From assembly GCF_016481275.1 (NCBI RefSeq), contig NZ_JAEMNW010000006.1, positions 124,001-188,000 on the forward strand: a stretch of 64,000 nucleotides of DNA, in the 5' to 3' direction. The stretch comes from Antrihabitans auranticaus (lineage in GTDB: Bacteria > Actinomycetota > Actinomycetes > Mycobacteriales > Mycobacteriaceae). Positions 27,579 to 36,313 of this stretch are shown piece by piece. A program made the position numbers and the translations under genes. Position 1 is the first letter of the stretch, and each line of letters opens with the position of its first letter. The notes below the pieces were generated by a model. That model searched no databases. It saw only the letters and a program-made list of their open reading frames with translations, and was not told the DNA's origin.

Positions 27579-27959
27579 ATGCGTATTTCTGTTCGGTCGA
27601 GTGCCTCCGTTGTCGTTGCTTGTGCGTGTGCGGCGGTGCTGCTGAGCGGCTGCGACACCCTCACCCAGGCGGCAAACACCGTCGACAAGGCGAACCTGTG
27701 TGTCGACGCCCTGCAGGCCGCGAGCTTCACACCGGACGAGAACAACCCCGAGCTCACGGCGGCGAACGCCGAGAAGTCGGCGACCGAGTTGCGGGACCTC
27801 GCCGACCAGGCGCAGGACGTCACGCTGCGCGATGCCCTGAACGCCATGTCGACGAAGATCTCCGACCTCAGCGTCGCCGGTCTGACAGTCGACGACATGC
27901 AGAACTACCTGCAGCAGAAGGCCGATCTCTACCAGACGCTCAGTAACGCCTGCGCCTAA
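27579..27959 (+). CDS. Small putative lipoprotein
   Basis: 126 residues. Signal peptide with lipobox LLSGC (Cys about 25), then a helical domain of about 95 residues (NTVDKANLCVDALQAASFTP; DLADQAQDVTLRDALNAM). Two further Cys (LC near 41 and NAC near the C-terminus) could form a disulfide. TAAACT 6 bases before the ATG suggests a leaderless transcript. The downstream GGDEF gene begins 4 bp after the stop. Function unknown. Confidence 0.75.
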   Translation: MRISVRSSASVVVACACAAVLLSGCDTLTQAANTVDKANLCVDALQAASFTPDENNPELTAANAEKSATELRDLADQAQDVTLRDALNAMSTKISDLSVAGLTVDDMQNYLQQKADLYQTLSNACA

Positions 27960-27962
27960 GTC

Positions 27963-28919
27963 ATGGACCTCCATTTCAGCCAACTGACCCCGCCCGAGCC
28001 ACGTTTCGACCGGGCGAGCGAGGCTGTTCTGGGGTACCTCCGGCAGTCGGTTCCGATGGGCTGCTGGGTTGTGAGCAGGTACGTCAACGGCCGGCAGGTG
28101 TACCTCTCGGTCGACGACGTGGCATACGGCATACCGGCGGGGGCGTCGGTCGCCTGGTCGGACAGCCTCTGCCAGCACATGGTCGTCGGCAACGGGCCGC
28201 GCGTTGCGATCGACGTGATGGCTACACCGGTGTACGCCGAGCTGGCTGCGGCGTCCGACAGCGAGATCGGCGCCTACATCGGTGTGCCGCTCGTCACATC
28301 CGACGGCGAGCTCTTCGGAACGATCTGCGGATTCTCGCCGACTCGCCAGGAGCCGAGTCTGGAAGAACAGGAGCCGCTGCTCGAGCTGCTCGCGAGGCTG
28401 CTGTCGAACGTCCTCGAAGCCGATCAGGAACGCACCGCGAACGCGCGCATGCTCGAACAATCCGAATTGCGAGCCGCGACCGATCCGCTGACCGGTCTGC
28501 TGAACAGAGGCGGCTGGGAGCAGTTGCTCGAGCAGGAGGGCAAGCGATACGAACGGTTCGGCGACAGTTGCTCGCTGATCTGCATCGACCTCGACGACCT
28601 CAAGTTGATCAACGACGCGAAGGGCCATCCGGCAGGCGACGAGTACCTACGCCGAGCTGCGAAGACACTCGCCGAAAACATCCGGGACTCCGACGTGGTC
28701 GCACGAGTGGGCGGTGACGAGTTCGGGGTGCTTGCGCCGAACGCGACCGCAGCCGACGCGGAGATCCTCACAGAACGCCTGTGCGCGGCTTTGTCCGAAG
28801 CGGGCGTGCAGGCGTCGTTCGGCTACGCACAGTACGTCATGACCGAAGGGCTCGACTCGGCCTGGGAGCACGCCGACGCCGCGATGTACGAGCACAAGCG
28901 GTCCCGCCGGTGCGCGTAA
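27963..28919 (+). CDS. GAF-domain diguanylate cyclase
   Basis: 318 residues, no membrane helices. An N-terminal GAF domain (about 15-155; VPMGCWVVSRYVNGRQVYLS, GAYIGVPLVTSDGELFGTIC) is joined by a short helix to a GGDEF domain (about 165-315). The active site is RVGGDEFGV, with the substrate Mg site in ICIDLDDLKLINDAKGHPAG. No EEAL domain and no RxxD inhibitory site is evident. It makes c-di-GMP in response to an unknown small molecule or redox signal at the GAF domain. Probably cotranscribed with the preceding lipoprotein. Confidence 0.9.
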   Translation: MDLHFSQLTPPEPRFDRASEAVLGYLRQSVPMGCWVVSRYVNGRQVYLSVDDVAYGIPAGASVAWSDSLCQHMVVGNGPRVAIDVMATPVYAELAAASDSEIGAYIGVPLVTSDGELFGTICGFSPTRQEPSLEEQEPLLELLARLLSNVLEADQERTANARMLEQSELRAATDPLTGLLNRGGWEQLLEQEGKRYERFGDSCSLICIDLDDLKLINDAKGHPAGDEYLRRAAKTLAENIRDSDVVARVGGDEFGVLAPNATAADAEILTERLCAALSEAGVQASFGYAQYVMTEGLDSAWEHADAAMYEHKRSRRCA

Positions 28920-28932
28920 CTGGACCGCGTAG

Positions 28933-31719
28933 CTAAACGACGACGTTCACCATCCGGCCGGGGATGACGATCACCTTGCGCGGCGGTTTGCCGTCGAGCA
29001 GGGCAACGATCTTCTCCTCGGCGAGCGCGGCCTGTTCGACCGTTGCCGAATCGGCATCGGCCGCAACCGAAATCCGGCTGCGAACCTTGCCGTTGACCTG
29101 GATCGGGTAGTCGACCGTCTCCTCGACGAGCAGAGCGGGGTCGGCGATCGGGAACGGTCCGTGCGCCAGCGATTCCGCATGCCCCAGCCGCTCCCACAGC
29201 TCTTCGGCGATGTGCGGGGCGAGCGGTCCGAGCATGAGCACCAGAGGTTCGACGATCGCGCGCGGCGCACCGGCCGGATACTGCTTCGTCAGATGGTTGT
29301 TCAGCTCGATCAGCTTCGCACCGGCCGTATTGTCGCGCAGCGCCGCGTAATCGGCGGTGACTCCGTCGATCGTCTTGTGCAGCAACCGCATCGACTCATC
29401 CGCGGGCGCATCGTCTGTGACTCGCAGTGCGCCGGTTTCTTCGTCGACGACGATTCGCCATACCCGCTGCAGGAAGCGATGAGCGCCGACGACGTCCTTG
29501 GTTGCCCACGGTCGCGACGCGTCCAGCGGTCCCATCGACATCTCGTACATGCGAAGGGTGTCCGCACCGTATTCGTCGCAGATTTGGTCCGGCGCTACCG
29601 CGTTCTTCAGGGACTTGCCCATCTTCCCGTACTCCTGGAAGACGACCTGATCGTTGTAGAAGAACGTGCCGTCCCGCTCGACGACCTCGTCGGCAGGCAC
29701 GTACATGCCGCGTTCGTCGGTGTAGGCGAACGCCTGAATGTAGCCCTGGTTGAACAGCTTTCGATACGGCTCACTCGAACTTACGTGTCCGAGATCGAAC
29801 AGCACCTTGTGCCAGAACCGCGAATACAGCAGGTGCAGAACGGCATGCTCGACGCCGCCCACGTAGAGATCGACGCCCCCGGGATCGTTCGGGCCGTGCT
29901 CGGCCGGGCGTGGGCCGAGCCAGTACTCTTCGTTTTCCTTGGCGCAGAACGTCTCCGAGTTGGTCGGGTCCGCATAGCGGAGTTCGTACCAGGAGCTGCC
30001 GGCCCAGTTCGGCATGACGTTGGCGTCGCGCCGGTATTTCTTCGGACCGTCGCCGAGATCCAGTTCGACCTCGACCCATTCTGTCGCTTTGGCCAGCGGC
30101 GGTGAGGGTTCGGAGTCGGCGTCGTTCGGATCGAACGACACCGGCGCATAGTCCTCGACCTCCGGAAGTAGCACCGGCAGCATGGATTCAGGCAGCGCGT
30201 GGGCGGCACCGGTCTCGTCGTAGACGATCGGGAACGGCTCGCCCCAGTAGCGTTGCCGAGCGAACAACCAGTCGCGCAGCTTGTACTGGATCTTGCCGCG
30301 CCCGTGGCCGTTTGCCTCGAGCCGCTCGGTGACTGACGCCTTCGCTGCCTCGACGTCGAGGCCGTCCAGATAGTCCGAGTTCTGGAGGATTCCGTCGTCG
30401 CTCACGACCGTGACGATCGGCAACCCGAACGCCTCGGCGAATTCGTGGTCGCGCTGATCGTGCGCGGGAACCGACATGATCGCGCCGGTGCCGTAGCCGC
30501 TCAGCACGTAGTCGGCGATGAAGATCGGCAGCTTGTGCCCGTTGACCGGGTTCTCCGCGTACGCACCGATGAAGACGCCGGTCTTCTCCTTGCTTTCCTG
30601 CCGTTCGAGATCGGACTTGGCCGCAATCGAACGTCGATATGCCGCAACAGCCTCGGTCGGAGTCGCTGCGCCGCTGTTGGTCCAGCGCGCATCGACGTCC
30701 GCGGGCCACTCGGTGGCGGTGAGTGCGTCGACCAGGTCGTGCTCTGGAGACAGCACGACGTAGGTTGCGCCGAACAGGGTGTCGGGACGGGTTGTGAACA
30801 CCTCGATCTCGTGATCGCCGGCACCGAAGGTGACAGCCGCACCGCGCGAACGCCCGATCCAGTTGCGCTGCATCGTCTTGACCTTCTCGGGCCAATCCAG
30901 GTACTCGAGGTCGTCGATGAGCCGGTCGGAGTACGCGGTGATGCGCATCATCCACTGCTGCAGGTGTTTACGGAAAACCGGGAAGTTCCCGCGCTCGCTG
31001 CGACCGTCGGGCGTGACCTCTTCGTTGGCGAGGACGGTGCCCAGACCGGGACACCAGTTGACCAGCGAATCGGACTGGTACACAAGGCGGTACGAGTCGA
31101 CCACCGTGCGGCGTTGCGCCTCGTCCAGCGTGTCCCACGAGCGGCCGTCGGGAACTGTTCGTGCGCCGGATGCGAACTCGGCAATCAGTTCTTGAATCCC
31201 GCGGGCACGGCCGAGGCTCTCGTCGTACCAGGCGTCGTAGATCTGCAGGAAGATCCACTGCGTCCAGCGGTAGTACTCGGGATCGGTCGTCGCGAACGAT
31301 CGGCGCTTGTCGTGGCCGAGGCCGAGGCGGTCGAGCTGCGCCTGCATCGTCTCGATGTTGGCGTTGGTCGTAATCGCGGGGTGCGTTCCAGTTTGCACCG
31401 CGTACTGCTCGGCGGGCAGACCGAAGGCGTCGTAACCCAGCGCGTGCAGAACGTTGTGGCCGAGCATCCGGTGGAAGCGTCCGAAGACGTCGGTCGCAAT
31501 GTAACCGAGCGGGTGCCCGACGTGCAGTCCGGCGCCCGACGGGTACGGAAACATGTCTTGCACGAAGAGCTTGTTCGCCGGAGTGTCACCGGCCAGCGGT
31601 CCGACGGGATTGGGCGCATGGAACGTCCCGCGCTCGTCCCAGAGCTGCTGCCAGCGCCGTTCGATCCGTCCCGCCAGTTCGGCGTTGTAACGGTGTTCGG
31701 GTACTTCGGCGTTCTGCAC
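28933..31719 (-). CDS. leuS: Leucyl-tRNA synthetase
   Basis: 928 residues, normal length. The HIGH equivalent is HVGHPLGY within [19 protein letters not shown] (about 60). The CP1 editing domain includes the [19 protein letters not shown] segment and [16 protein letters not shown]. The KMSKS equivalent is KMGKS in [14 protein letters not shown], and the C-terminus is [16 protein letters not shown]. The start is GTG 31719 with a GGGAGA ribosome site; the upstream in-frame extension of 153 codons overlaps the divergent SdpI operon and is rejected. Essential translation enzyme. Confidence 0.97.
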   Translation of the reverse strand: MQNAEVPEHRYNAELAGRIERRWQQLWDERGTFHAPNPVGPLAGDTPANKLFVQDMFPYPSGAGLHVGHPLGYIATDVFGRFHRMLGHNVLHALGYDAFGLPAEQYAVQTGTHPAITTNANIETMQAQLDRLGLGHDKRRSFATTDPEYYRWTQWIFLQIYDAWYDESLGRARGIQELIAEFASGARTVPDGRSWDTLDEAQRRTVVDSYRLVYQSDSLVNWCPGLGTVLANEEVTPDGRSERGNFPVFRKHLQQWMMRITAYSDRLIDDLEYLDWPEKVKTMQRNWIGRSRGAAVTFGAGDHEIEVFTTRPDTLFGATYVVLSPEHDLVDALTATEWPADVDARWTNSGAATPTEAVAAYRRSIAAKSDLERQESKEKTGVFIGAYAENPVNGHKLPIFIADYVLSGYGTGAIMSVPAHDQRDHEFAEAFGLPIVTVVSDDGILQNSDYLDGLDVEAAKASVTERLEANGHGRGKIQYKLRDWLFARQRYWGEPFPIVYDETGAAHALPESMLPVLLPEVEDYAPVSFDPNDADSEPSPPLAKATEWVEVELDLGDGPKKYRRDANVMPNWAGSSWYELRYADPTNSETFCAKENEEYWLGPRPAEHGPNDPGGVDLYVGGVEHAVLHLLYSRFWHKVLFDLGHVSSSEPYRKLFNQGYIQAFAYTDERGMYVPADEVVERDGTFFYNDQVVFQEYGKMGKSLKNAVAPDQICDEYGADTLRMYEMSMGPLDASRPWATKDVVGAHRFLQRVWRIVVDEETGALRVTDDAPADESMRLLHKTIDGVTADYAALRDNTAGAKLIELNNHLTKQYPAGAPRAIVEPLVLMLGPLAPHIAEELWERLGHAESLAHGPFPIADPALLVEETVDYPIQVNGKVRSRISVAADADSATVEQAALAEEKIVALLDGKPPRKVIVIPGRMVNVVV

Positions 31720-31792
31720 TGGTGATTCTCCCGCTCGATTGGTCGGTTCCAGGGTAAAGCGTGCTGGCGGGGGCAACTCCACACAGCCCGGG

Positions 31793-31798
31793 TATTCT
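31793..31798 (+). promoter_or_regulatory. -10 box of leaderless promoter for the SdpI/TIGR04222/MNIO operon
   Basis: TATTCT followed by six bases and then GTG at 31805. This predicts a transcript starting at the start codon and reading through 35272. A clear -35 box is not evident. Confidence 0.5.
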
Positions 31799-31804
31799 GC
31801 TGAG

Positions 31805-32200
31805 GTGCTTGTTGTCGCATCCCTCTTTGTCGTCCTCGCGGTCGTCGCTGCCGTCGTCGGGGTCGCTGGGCTGGCCGGCAGGCTGCCGCGGAACCGCTGG
31901 GTGGGAATCCGGACCGAGGACACGCTGCGCGACGACGCTGCGTTCGCGCTGGCGAACAAGGTTGCGGCACCCACGACCATCGGTGCCGGGCTCATCCTCT
32001 TCATCGGCGGGATCGCGGCTCTGACGTTCTCCACCGTCGCTGGAATCGTTGCCGTAGTGGTCACGGGCGTGGCCGCAATCGCTATTGCCGGTATCGGCGG
32101 TTCGATCGCAACCCGTGCCGCTGCCGTGAAAGAACCGGCCGGTGGCTGTGGCCAGGCTTGTGGTGGCTGTTCGCTCAAGGATGCCTGCGAACCGAGCTAG
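31805..32200 (+). CDS. SdpI family membrane protein with Cys-rich C-terminal tail
   Basis: 131 residues. The SdpI/YhfL core is helix 1 ([20 protein letters not shown]), then [20 protein letters not shown], the family hallmark PRNRxVGIRT, and two more helices. In Bacillus subtilis SdpI gives immunity to the SDP peptide toxin. The last 17 residues are unusual: Cys at 115, 119, 122 and 128 ([14 protein letters not shown]). It is the first gene of a compact operon with the TIGR04222 and MNIO genes. Immunity or sensing is inference; the extra Cys tail may bind metal or be modified by the same enzyme. Confidence 0.8.
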   Translation: MLVVASLFVVLAVVAAVVGVAGLAGRLPRNRWVGIRTEDTLRDDAAFALANKVAAPTTIGAGLILFIGGIAALTFSTVAGIVAVVVTGVAAIAIAGIGGSIATRAAAVKEPAGGCGQACGGCSLKDACEPS

Positions 32201-32212
32201 AGGGGCATATTC

Positions 32213-33145
32213 ATGTCTGGTCTTCATGCGCTGGTCACAGATTCTGTAATCGCTGCCGATACCTGGGGAATCCCCAGCAAGCAGTTCTTGCGCGGTTACC
32301 TGGTGACCGCTGTGATCGCGATCGTCGCGAGCCTGGTGCTGCGCAGGGTCTATGCACGCAGCCTTGCCCGGCCGAATGCGCAGGGTGCCGGGCTGACCGC
32401 GCCCGAAATCGGCATGCTTCTCGACGAGAAGCGCGCCGTCGTCGCAGCCATCGCAGTACTGCGCAGCGCTGATCTGATCGATTCGACCGGCCACGCGACC
32501 AGACCGCTCGGCTCGGCGGACCGCCACATCGACGCGTTCACCCGCACGGTGCACGACCGGATCTCCTCGGCCGGACCGCAGAGCGTCGCCGCGCTGACCG
32601 CTTCGCTGACGGTCCCGCTGGCGCAACTGCGCACGTCGATGATCGATCGCGGGTTGCTGGTCGGGCCCGAATATCGGCAGGCAATGCGGATGGCTGCCGT
32701 ACCGATCGCCATTGTCGCGGTGGCCGGCATCGCGCGCATCGTCGCCGGGATCATGAACGGCAAGTCGGTCGGGTTCTTGATCGCGATCGTCGTCGTCCTC
32801 GTGCTGGTCGGCTGGCTGGTTTCGCGATCGGGCCGCAGGACGCGGCGCGGCATCGTGGAGGTCATGAGTGCGGTGGGGCAGGTCCGCAGCAGTGGGTCCA
32901 GGTCGAACCCACGACTGCACCCGGGTCTGGCCGCTGCGGTAACCGGCGGCGCTGCGCTATGGCTGCTCGACCCCGCGCTGGCCGGCGCCAGTGGCGTCTC
33001 GTCGTCGGACAGCGGCGGCATGTGGTCGTCGTTCGTCAGCGGTGGCGACGGCGGGTCCTCGTCCAGCAGCGACAGCGGTAGCGGTTCGAGCTGCGGTGGC
33101 GGCAGTTCGGGTTGCGGCGGTGGCGGTGGAGGGTGCGGCGGATGA
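32213..33145 (+). CDS. TIGR04222-type membrane protein with Gly/Ser/Cys C-terminus, candidate MNIO substrate
   Basis: 310 residues. Helix 1 about 28-46; a soluble winged-helix-like part about 60-150 (TAPEIGMLLDEKRAVVAAIA); helices about 160-180 and 186-204; a further hydrophobic segment HPGLAAAVTGGAALWLLDP at about 236-254. Residues 260-310 are nearly all Ser, Gly, Asp and Cys and end with Cys 294, 301 and 308, spaced C-x6-C-x6-C. This is the architecture of the TIGR04222 family, whose low-complexity tail resembles bacteriocin precursors. The stop overlaps the MNIO start (ATGA). It is proposed to be matured by that enzyme; the tail sequence is directly visible, the modification is inferred. 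Confidence 0.85.
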   Translation: MSGLHALVTDSVIAADTWGIPSKQFLRGYLVTAVIAIVASLVLRRVYARSLARPNAQGAGLTAPEIGMLLDEKRAVVAAIAVLRSADLIDSTGHATRPLGSADRHIDAFTRTVHDRISSAGPQSVAALTASLTVPLAQLRTSMIDRGLLVGPEYRQAMRMAAVPIAIVAVAGIARIVAGIMNGKSVGFLIAIVVVLVLVGWLVSRSGRRTRRGIVEVMSAVGQVRSSGSRSNPRLHPGLAAAVTGGAALWLLDPALAGASGVSSSDSGGMWSSFVSGGDGGSSSSSDSGSGSSCGGGSSGCGGGGGGCGG

Positions 33146-33963
33146 CCAGCCCGCTCGCCGACCGTGGTTTGGGTATCGGCTGGCGGCCTGAAATCGCGCA
33201 CATCGTCGCGGATCTCGACATCGGATTCTGCGAGGTCATTGCGGAGTCCCTGGTTGACGGTGTCGTTCCGGACGATCTCGCTGCATTGCTTACCCGCGGG
33301 GTTGCCGTTGTTCCGCACGGTATTTCGTTGTCCCTGGGCGGTGCGGAGCCGCTGGATCTGGATCGGGTCGAACACCTCGCTGTGTGCGCCGAGGCACTCG
33401 GTGCGCCGCTGGTTTCCGAGCACATCGCGTTCGTTCGCGCAGACGGCATCGAGGCCGGTCACCTGCTGCCGATTCCCCGGACCGCCGAGGCGCTGGACGT
33501 CGTTTGCCGCAATATCGAACTCGCGCAGGAGCGCCTACCCGTTCCACTCGCGGTCGAAAACATTGCGGCACTGTTCGATTGGCCGGACGCGGAGTTCACC
33601 GAAGCGTCGTTTCTGCGTGAACTGACGGACCGGACCGGGGTCTACCTACTGCTCGACGTCGCGAACATCTACGCAAACGCGCGCAATCGTGGCCTCGACC
33701 CAGCCGCTGAGCTGGCGAAGATGCCGCTCGACCGAATTGCATACTGTCACATCGCCGGTGGATCGGAGTTCGAAGGGCTCTATCACGACACGCACACCGA
33801 TCCCGTTCCTGCGCCCGTCCTCGAGTTGGTGACGCAACTGCGGTCCGCGGCTGCGGCGCCGATGATGCTCGAGCGGGATGGCAACTATCCGCCGGTGAGG
33901 GAATTGCACGCCGAGCTCGACGCCATCGCCCGGGCAGCCGGATTCGGATCGGTTGTGCGGTGA
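33142..33963 (+). CDS. DUF692 family multinuclear non-heme iron oxidase (MNIO)
   Basis: 273 residues, a TIM-barrel enzyme of the MbnB/TglH/BufB family. Likely metal-site residues are visible in family positions: His59 (VVPHGISLSLGG), His94 (VSEHIAF), Glu139 (AVEN), Asp172 (LLDVANIYANARN), His203 (YCHIAGG), Asp216/His218 (HDTHTD) and Glu244 (LERDGNYP). Characterized members oxidatively rearrange or excise carbon at Cys in ribosomal peptides, usually with a partner protein. Here the preceding gene has a Cys-rich tail and the following gene is a DUF2063-like partner, both joined by 4-bp overlaps. The modification produced is unknown. Confidence 0.9.
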   Translation: MTSPLADRGLGIGWRPEIAHIVADLDIGFCEVIAESLVDGVVPDDLAALLTRGVAVVPHGISLSLGGAEPLDLDRVEHLAVCAEALGAPLVSEHIAFVRADGIEAGHLLPIPRTAEALDVVCRNIELAQERLPVPLAVENIAALFDWPDAEFTEASFLRELTDRTGVYLLLDVANIYANARNRGLDPAAELAKMPLDRIAYCHIAGGSEFEGLYHDTHTDPVPAPVLELVTQLRSAAAAPMMLERDGNYPPVRELHAELDAIARAAGFGSVVR

Positions 33964-34295
33964 CGAGTCTCGCCGAGCAGCAGGCAGCCCTGGTTCGCGC
34001 ATTGGTCGCCGGCGAGCCTGCGCCGGACGGCTTCGATCCACACGCGTTGGAACTCGCGTCGCGGGCGCTACTGCGGAAACGGGCTCAGGAGGTCGCGCGG
34101 CGGTACCCGCTCCTGCGTGCGGGCTGTGGCGACCGGTTTCAGGACCTTTTCTGCGCGTGGGCGACGAACCGGCCGAAGACGTCGACCTACGACGACGCTC
34201 GTGGGTTCGCCGCGCACCTGGAGGCGAGCGGGGTTCGCCCTCTGCTGCGTACGCGCTTGCCGTGGCGGTTGTTCCGGATGCGGAGGGGTTCGTGA
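33960..34295 (+). CDS. DUF2063-like MNIO partner protein (short form)
   Basis: 111 residues, helical. The pattern SLAEQQAALVRALVAGEP, a basic helix with RYPLLRAG, then FQDLFCAWATNRP and FAAHLEASG follows the N-terminal domain of DUF2063 proteins (BufC, TglI, MbnC type) that recruit peptide substrates to DUF692 enzymes. It lacks the C-terminal half of full DUF2063 proteins. GTG 33960 overlaps the MNIO stop, and its own stop overlaps the next GTG, so stoichiometric production is likely. The assignment is by pattern and context, so moderate. Confidence 0.68.
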   Translation: MTSLAEQQAALVRALVAGEPAPDGFDPHALELASRALLRKRAQEVARRYPLLRAGCGDRFQDLFCAWATNRPKTSTYDDARGFAAHLEASGVRPLLRTRLPWRLFRMRRGS

Positions 34296-35272
34296 ACGAT
34301 CGACGTCTGTTCGATCCTGCCGGTGTCGCCTTCGGGCTCGGCTTTCCGATCGCGGCGGCGGCCGCGTGCTTGCTGCTCGCCGCGACGTGGAAGTCCCGAT
34401 TGCCGGCCGAGATTGCCACCCATTGGAGTGGCGCACAGCCTGACGGATACTCGGCACCGATGTCGGTCGCGTGGGTGTTCGCGCTGGCGATCGTGTTCGT
34501 CGGCGGTGGGTGCGGGTTTGTCGCCACCCTCGCCCAATCGTTGCTCCTGATGCGCCGCATGATGCTGCTCGTCGCGATAACAATCGTGTGTCTGCTTGTG
34601 ACCCTGCATGTTTCGATCATGTGGATCGAGCTCGACGGCAAGACCGCTGTCGATTTTCCGACGCCCACGATCGCCGTCGGAGTCCTTTTCGGCCTTGTGT
34701 TCGGCGTTGTAGGCGCGGCGTCCTTGCACGACTACCGTGAGCGGTCCGCGGCGGAGAGCGCGCCGCCCGCCCGGCTGCCCCGCGGCGCGACCGACCCGGT
34801 CCGCGACGTCGTCGGCTTCAACAAGGTCGAGACGGCCGCGCTGGCCGTTGCGATCTTCGGCGCGGCCGGGATGGCGTGCTGGTTCGTCGATTCCGCGTGG
34901 CCGCTGCTCGCGGCATTTCCGGTGTTCGTGGTGATCTTCGGGTTGTTGCGGTTCGAGATCCTGGTGGACGAATCCGGTGTGCGGGTCCGCAATCTCGGGC
35001 TCACGTCGATCGCGATCGACGGCTCGGAGGTCACCGGCGCGAAGGTCGTCGACGTCAACCCGTTCAAGGACTTCGGCGGCTGGGGGCTGCGCATCAACGG
35101 GCATCGTCGCTACGGGATCGTCACCAACACGGGTCCGGCGGTCGAGGTGTCGACCGCGAGCGGAATGTCGCTGACGATCACGTCCGACCTGGCCGAGGCC
35201 ATGGCGGGGGCTCTGAACTCTTGGGGTGACATCCGCCACGCGGGGACGGGTCTGTCGCCAACTCCGCAATAG
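34292..35272 (+). CDS. DUF1648 membrane protein
   Basis: 326 residues. Helix 1 is near residue 10-30. The DUF1648 signature SRLPAEIATHWSGAQPDGYS follows at about 37, then helices near 60, 95 and 125. A second pair of helices near 185-230 precedes a PH-like C-terminal domain (VRVRNLGLTSIAI; GLRINGHRRYGIV). DUF1648 is the N-terminal half of full-length SdpI immunity proteins; the other half is the first gene of this operon. It overlaps the upstream gene by 4 bp. A role in immunity or export for the Cys-rich product is inferred. Confidence 0.8.
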   Translation: MNDRRLFDPAGVAFGLGFPIAAAAACLLLAATWKSRLPAEIATHWSGAQPDGYSAPMSVAWVFALAIVFVGGGCGFVATLAQSLLLMRRMMLLVAITIVCLLVTLHVSIMWIELDGKTAVDFPTPTIAVGVLFGLVFGVVGAASLHDYRERSAAESAPPARLPRGATDPVRDVVGFNKVETAALAVAIFGAAGMACWFVDSAWPLLAAFPVFVVIFGLLRFEILVDESGVRVRNLGLTSIAIDGSEVTGAKVVDVNPFKDFGGWGLRINGHRRYGIVTNTGPAVEVSTASGMSLTITSDLAEAMAGALNSWGDIRHAGTGLSPTPQ

Positions 35273-35281
35273 CCTGGATCG

Positions 35282-36277
35282 GTGCGCTTCCTCTCCAAGG
35301 TCCCGATCGACAGCTTCGTGTTGTCGATCATCGGGGTCGCCGTGCTCGCCAGCGTGCTGCCCGCGCGTGGGCGAGGCGAGACGGTCGTCGACGTGGCGAC
35401 GACTGTCGCTATCTTCCTGCTCTTCCTCCTCTACGGGGCTCGGCTCTCACCGCGTGAAGCGCTCGACGGGTTGAAGCACTGGCGGTTGCACTCGGTCGTA
35501 CTGGCAACGACGTTCGTGCTGTTTCCGTTGATCGGGTTGGCCGCACGGATCCTGGTGCCGCATGTCCTGACCGACGAGTTGTACACCGGGGTCCTGTTCA
35601 TGTGCCTCGTCCCCTCGACTGTGCAGTCCTCGATCGTGTTCACGTCGATGGCAAAGGGAAACGTCGCAGGCGCCGTCGTCAGCGCATCAGTGTCGAACAT
35701 CGTGGGTGTCTTCCTGACGCCGCTGCTTGTCATTCTGCTGATGAACACGACAGGCGAGGCGAAGGTGGATCCGTCGTCGGTCGTCAACATCGTCGCGCAG
35801 CTGCTGTTGCCGTTCGTCCTCGGCCAATTGCTGCGCCCGCTGGTCAAGGACTGGGTCACGAAGTACGCGCGGCCGACGAAGATCGTGGATCGTGGTTCGA
35901 TCCTTCTCGTCGTATACGGCGCATTCAGTGCCGGTGTGCGCGATGGTATTTGGCAGACGCTCGCACTGTGGCGAATCGCCGCGCTGGTGCTGACCTGTTG
36001 CGCGATTCTCGCGGTGATCCTGGGCCTGACCGCTGTGCTCGGCCGCGTGCTCGGCTTCGCCCGCGAAGACCGGGTGGTGATCGTGTTCGCCGGCTCCAAG
36101 AAGAGTCTCGCCAGCGGACTGCCGATGGCCGCCGTCCTCTTCGCCGGGCAGTCCGTCGGCCTGATCGTCCTGCCGCTGATGATCTTTCATCAGGTCCAGC
36201 TGATCGTCTGCGCCTTTCTGGCGCAGCGGTGGGCCAAGCGGGTCCAAGCCGCGCCGAGTGTGCAGTTGCCGTCGTAA
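35282..36277 (+). CDS. Bile acid:sodium symporter (BASS/SBF-like) family transporter
   Basis: 331 residues with ten predicted helices in two five-helix repeats. Conserved segments include VPSTVQSSIVFTSMAKGNVA (crossover helix) and FAGSKKSLASGLPMA in the second half, typical of the SBF-like subfamily PF13593. It exports or imports organic anions with sodium; the substrate is unknown. TAGCCT 6 bases before GTG 35282 suggests its own leaderless start although it lies 9 bp after the operon. The last eight codons lie inside a palindromic repeat element, so the C-terminus may have been changed by its insertion. Confidence 0.87.
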   Translation: MRFLSKVPIDSFVLSIIGVAVLASVLPARGRGETVVDVATTVAIFLLFLLYGARLSPREALDGLKHWRLHSVVLATTFVLFPLIGLAARILVPHVLTDELYTGVLFMCLVPSTVQSSIVFTSMAKGNVAGAVVSASVSNIVGVFLTPLLVILLMNTTGEAKVDPSSVVNIVAQLLLPFVLGQLLRPLVKDWVTKYARPTKIVDRGSILLVVYGAFSAGVRDGIWQTLALWRIAALVLTCCAILAVILGLTAVLGRVLGFAREDRVVIVFAGSKKSLASGLPMAAVLFAGQSVGLIVLPLMIFHQVQLIVCAFLAQRWAKRVQAAPSVQLPS

Positions 36278-36313
36278 AGGCCGAGTCGAGCGGGCGATAT
36301 GTGCACTCTCGAG
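36253..36313. repeat. 61-bp palindromic element, left copy (degenerate)
   Basis: Left arm GCCGAGTGTGCA (36253-36264), then 37 bases, then right arm TGCACTCTCGAG (36302-36313). It shares the identical left arm, the identical 37-base spacing and scattered inner identity (for example GTCG and CGAGT) with the element at 37267-37327. It begins inside the transporter gene and ends directly against the DUF559 stop codon. Confidence 0.65.
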
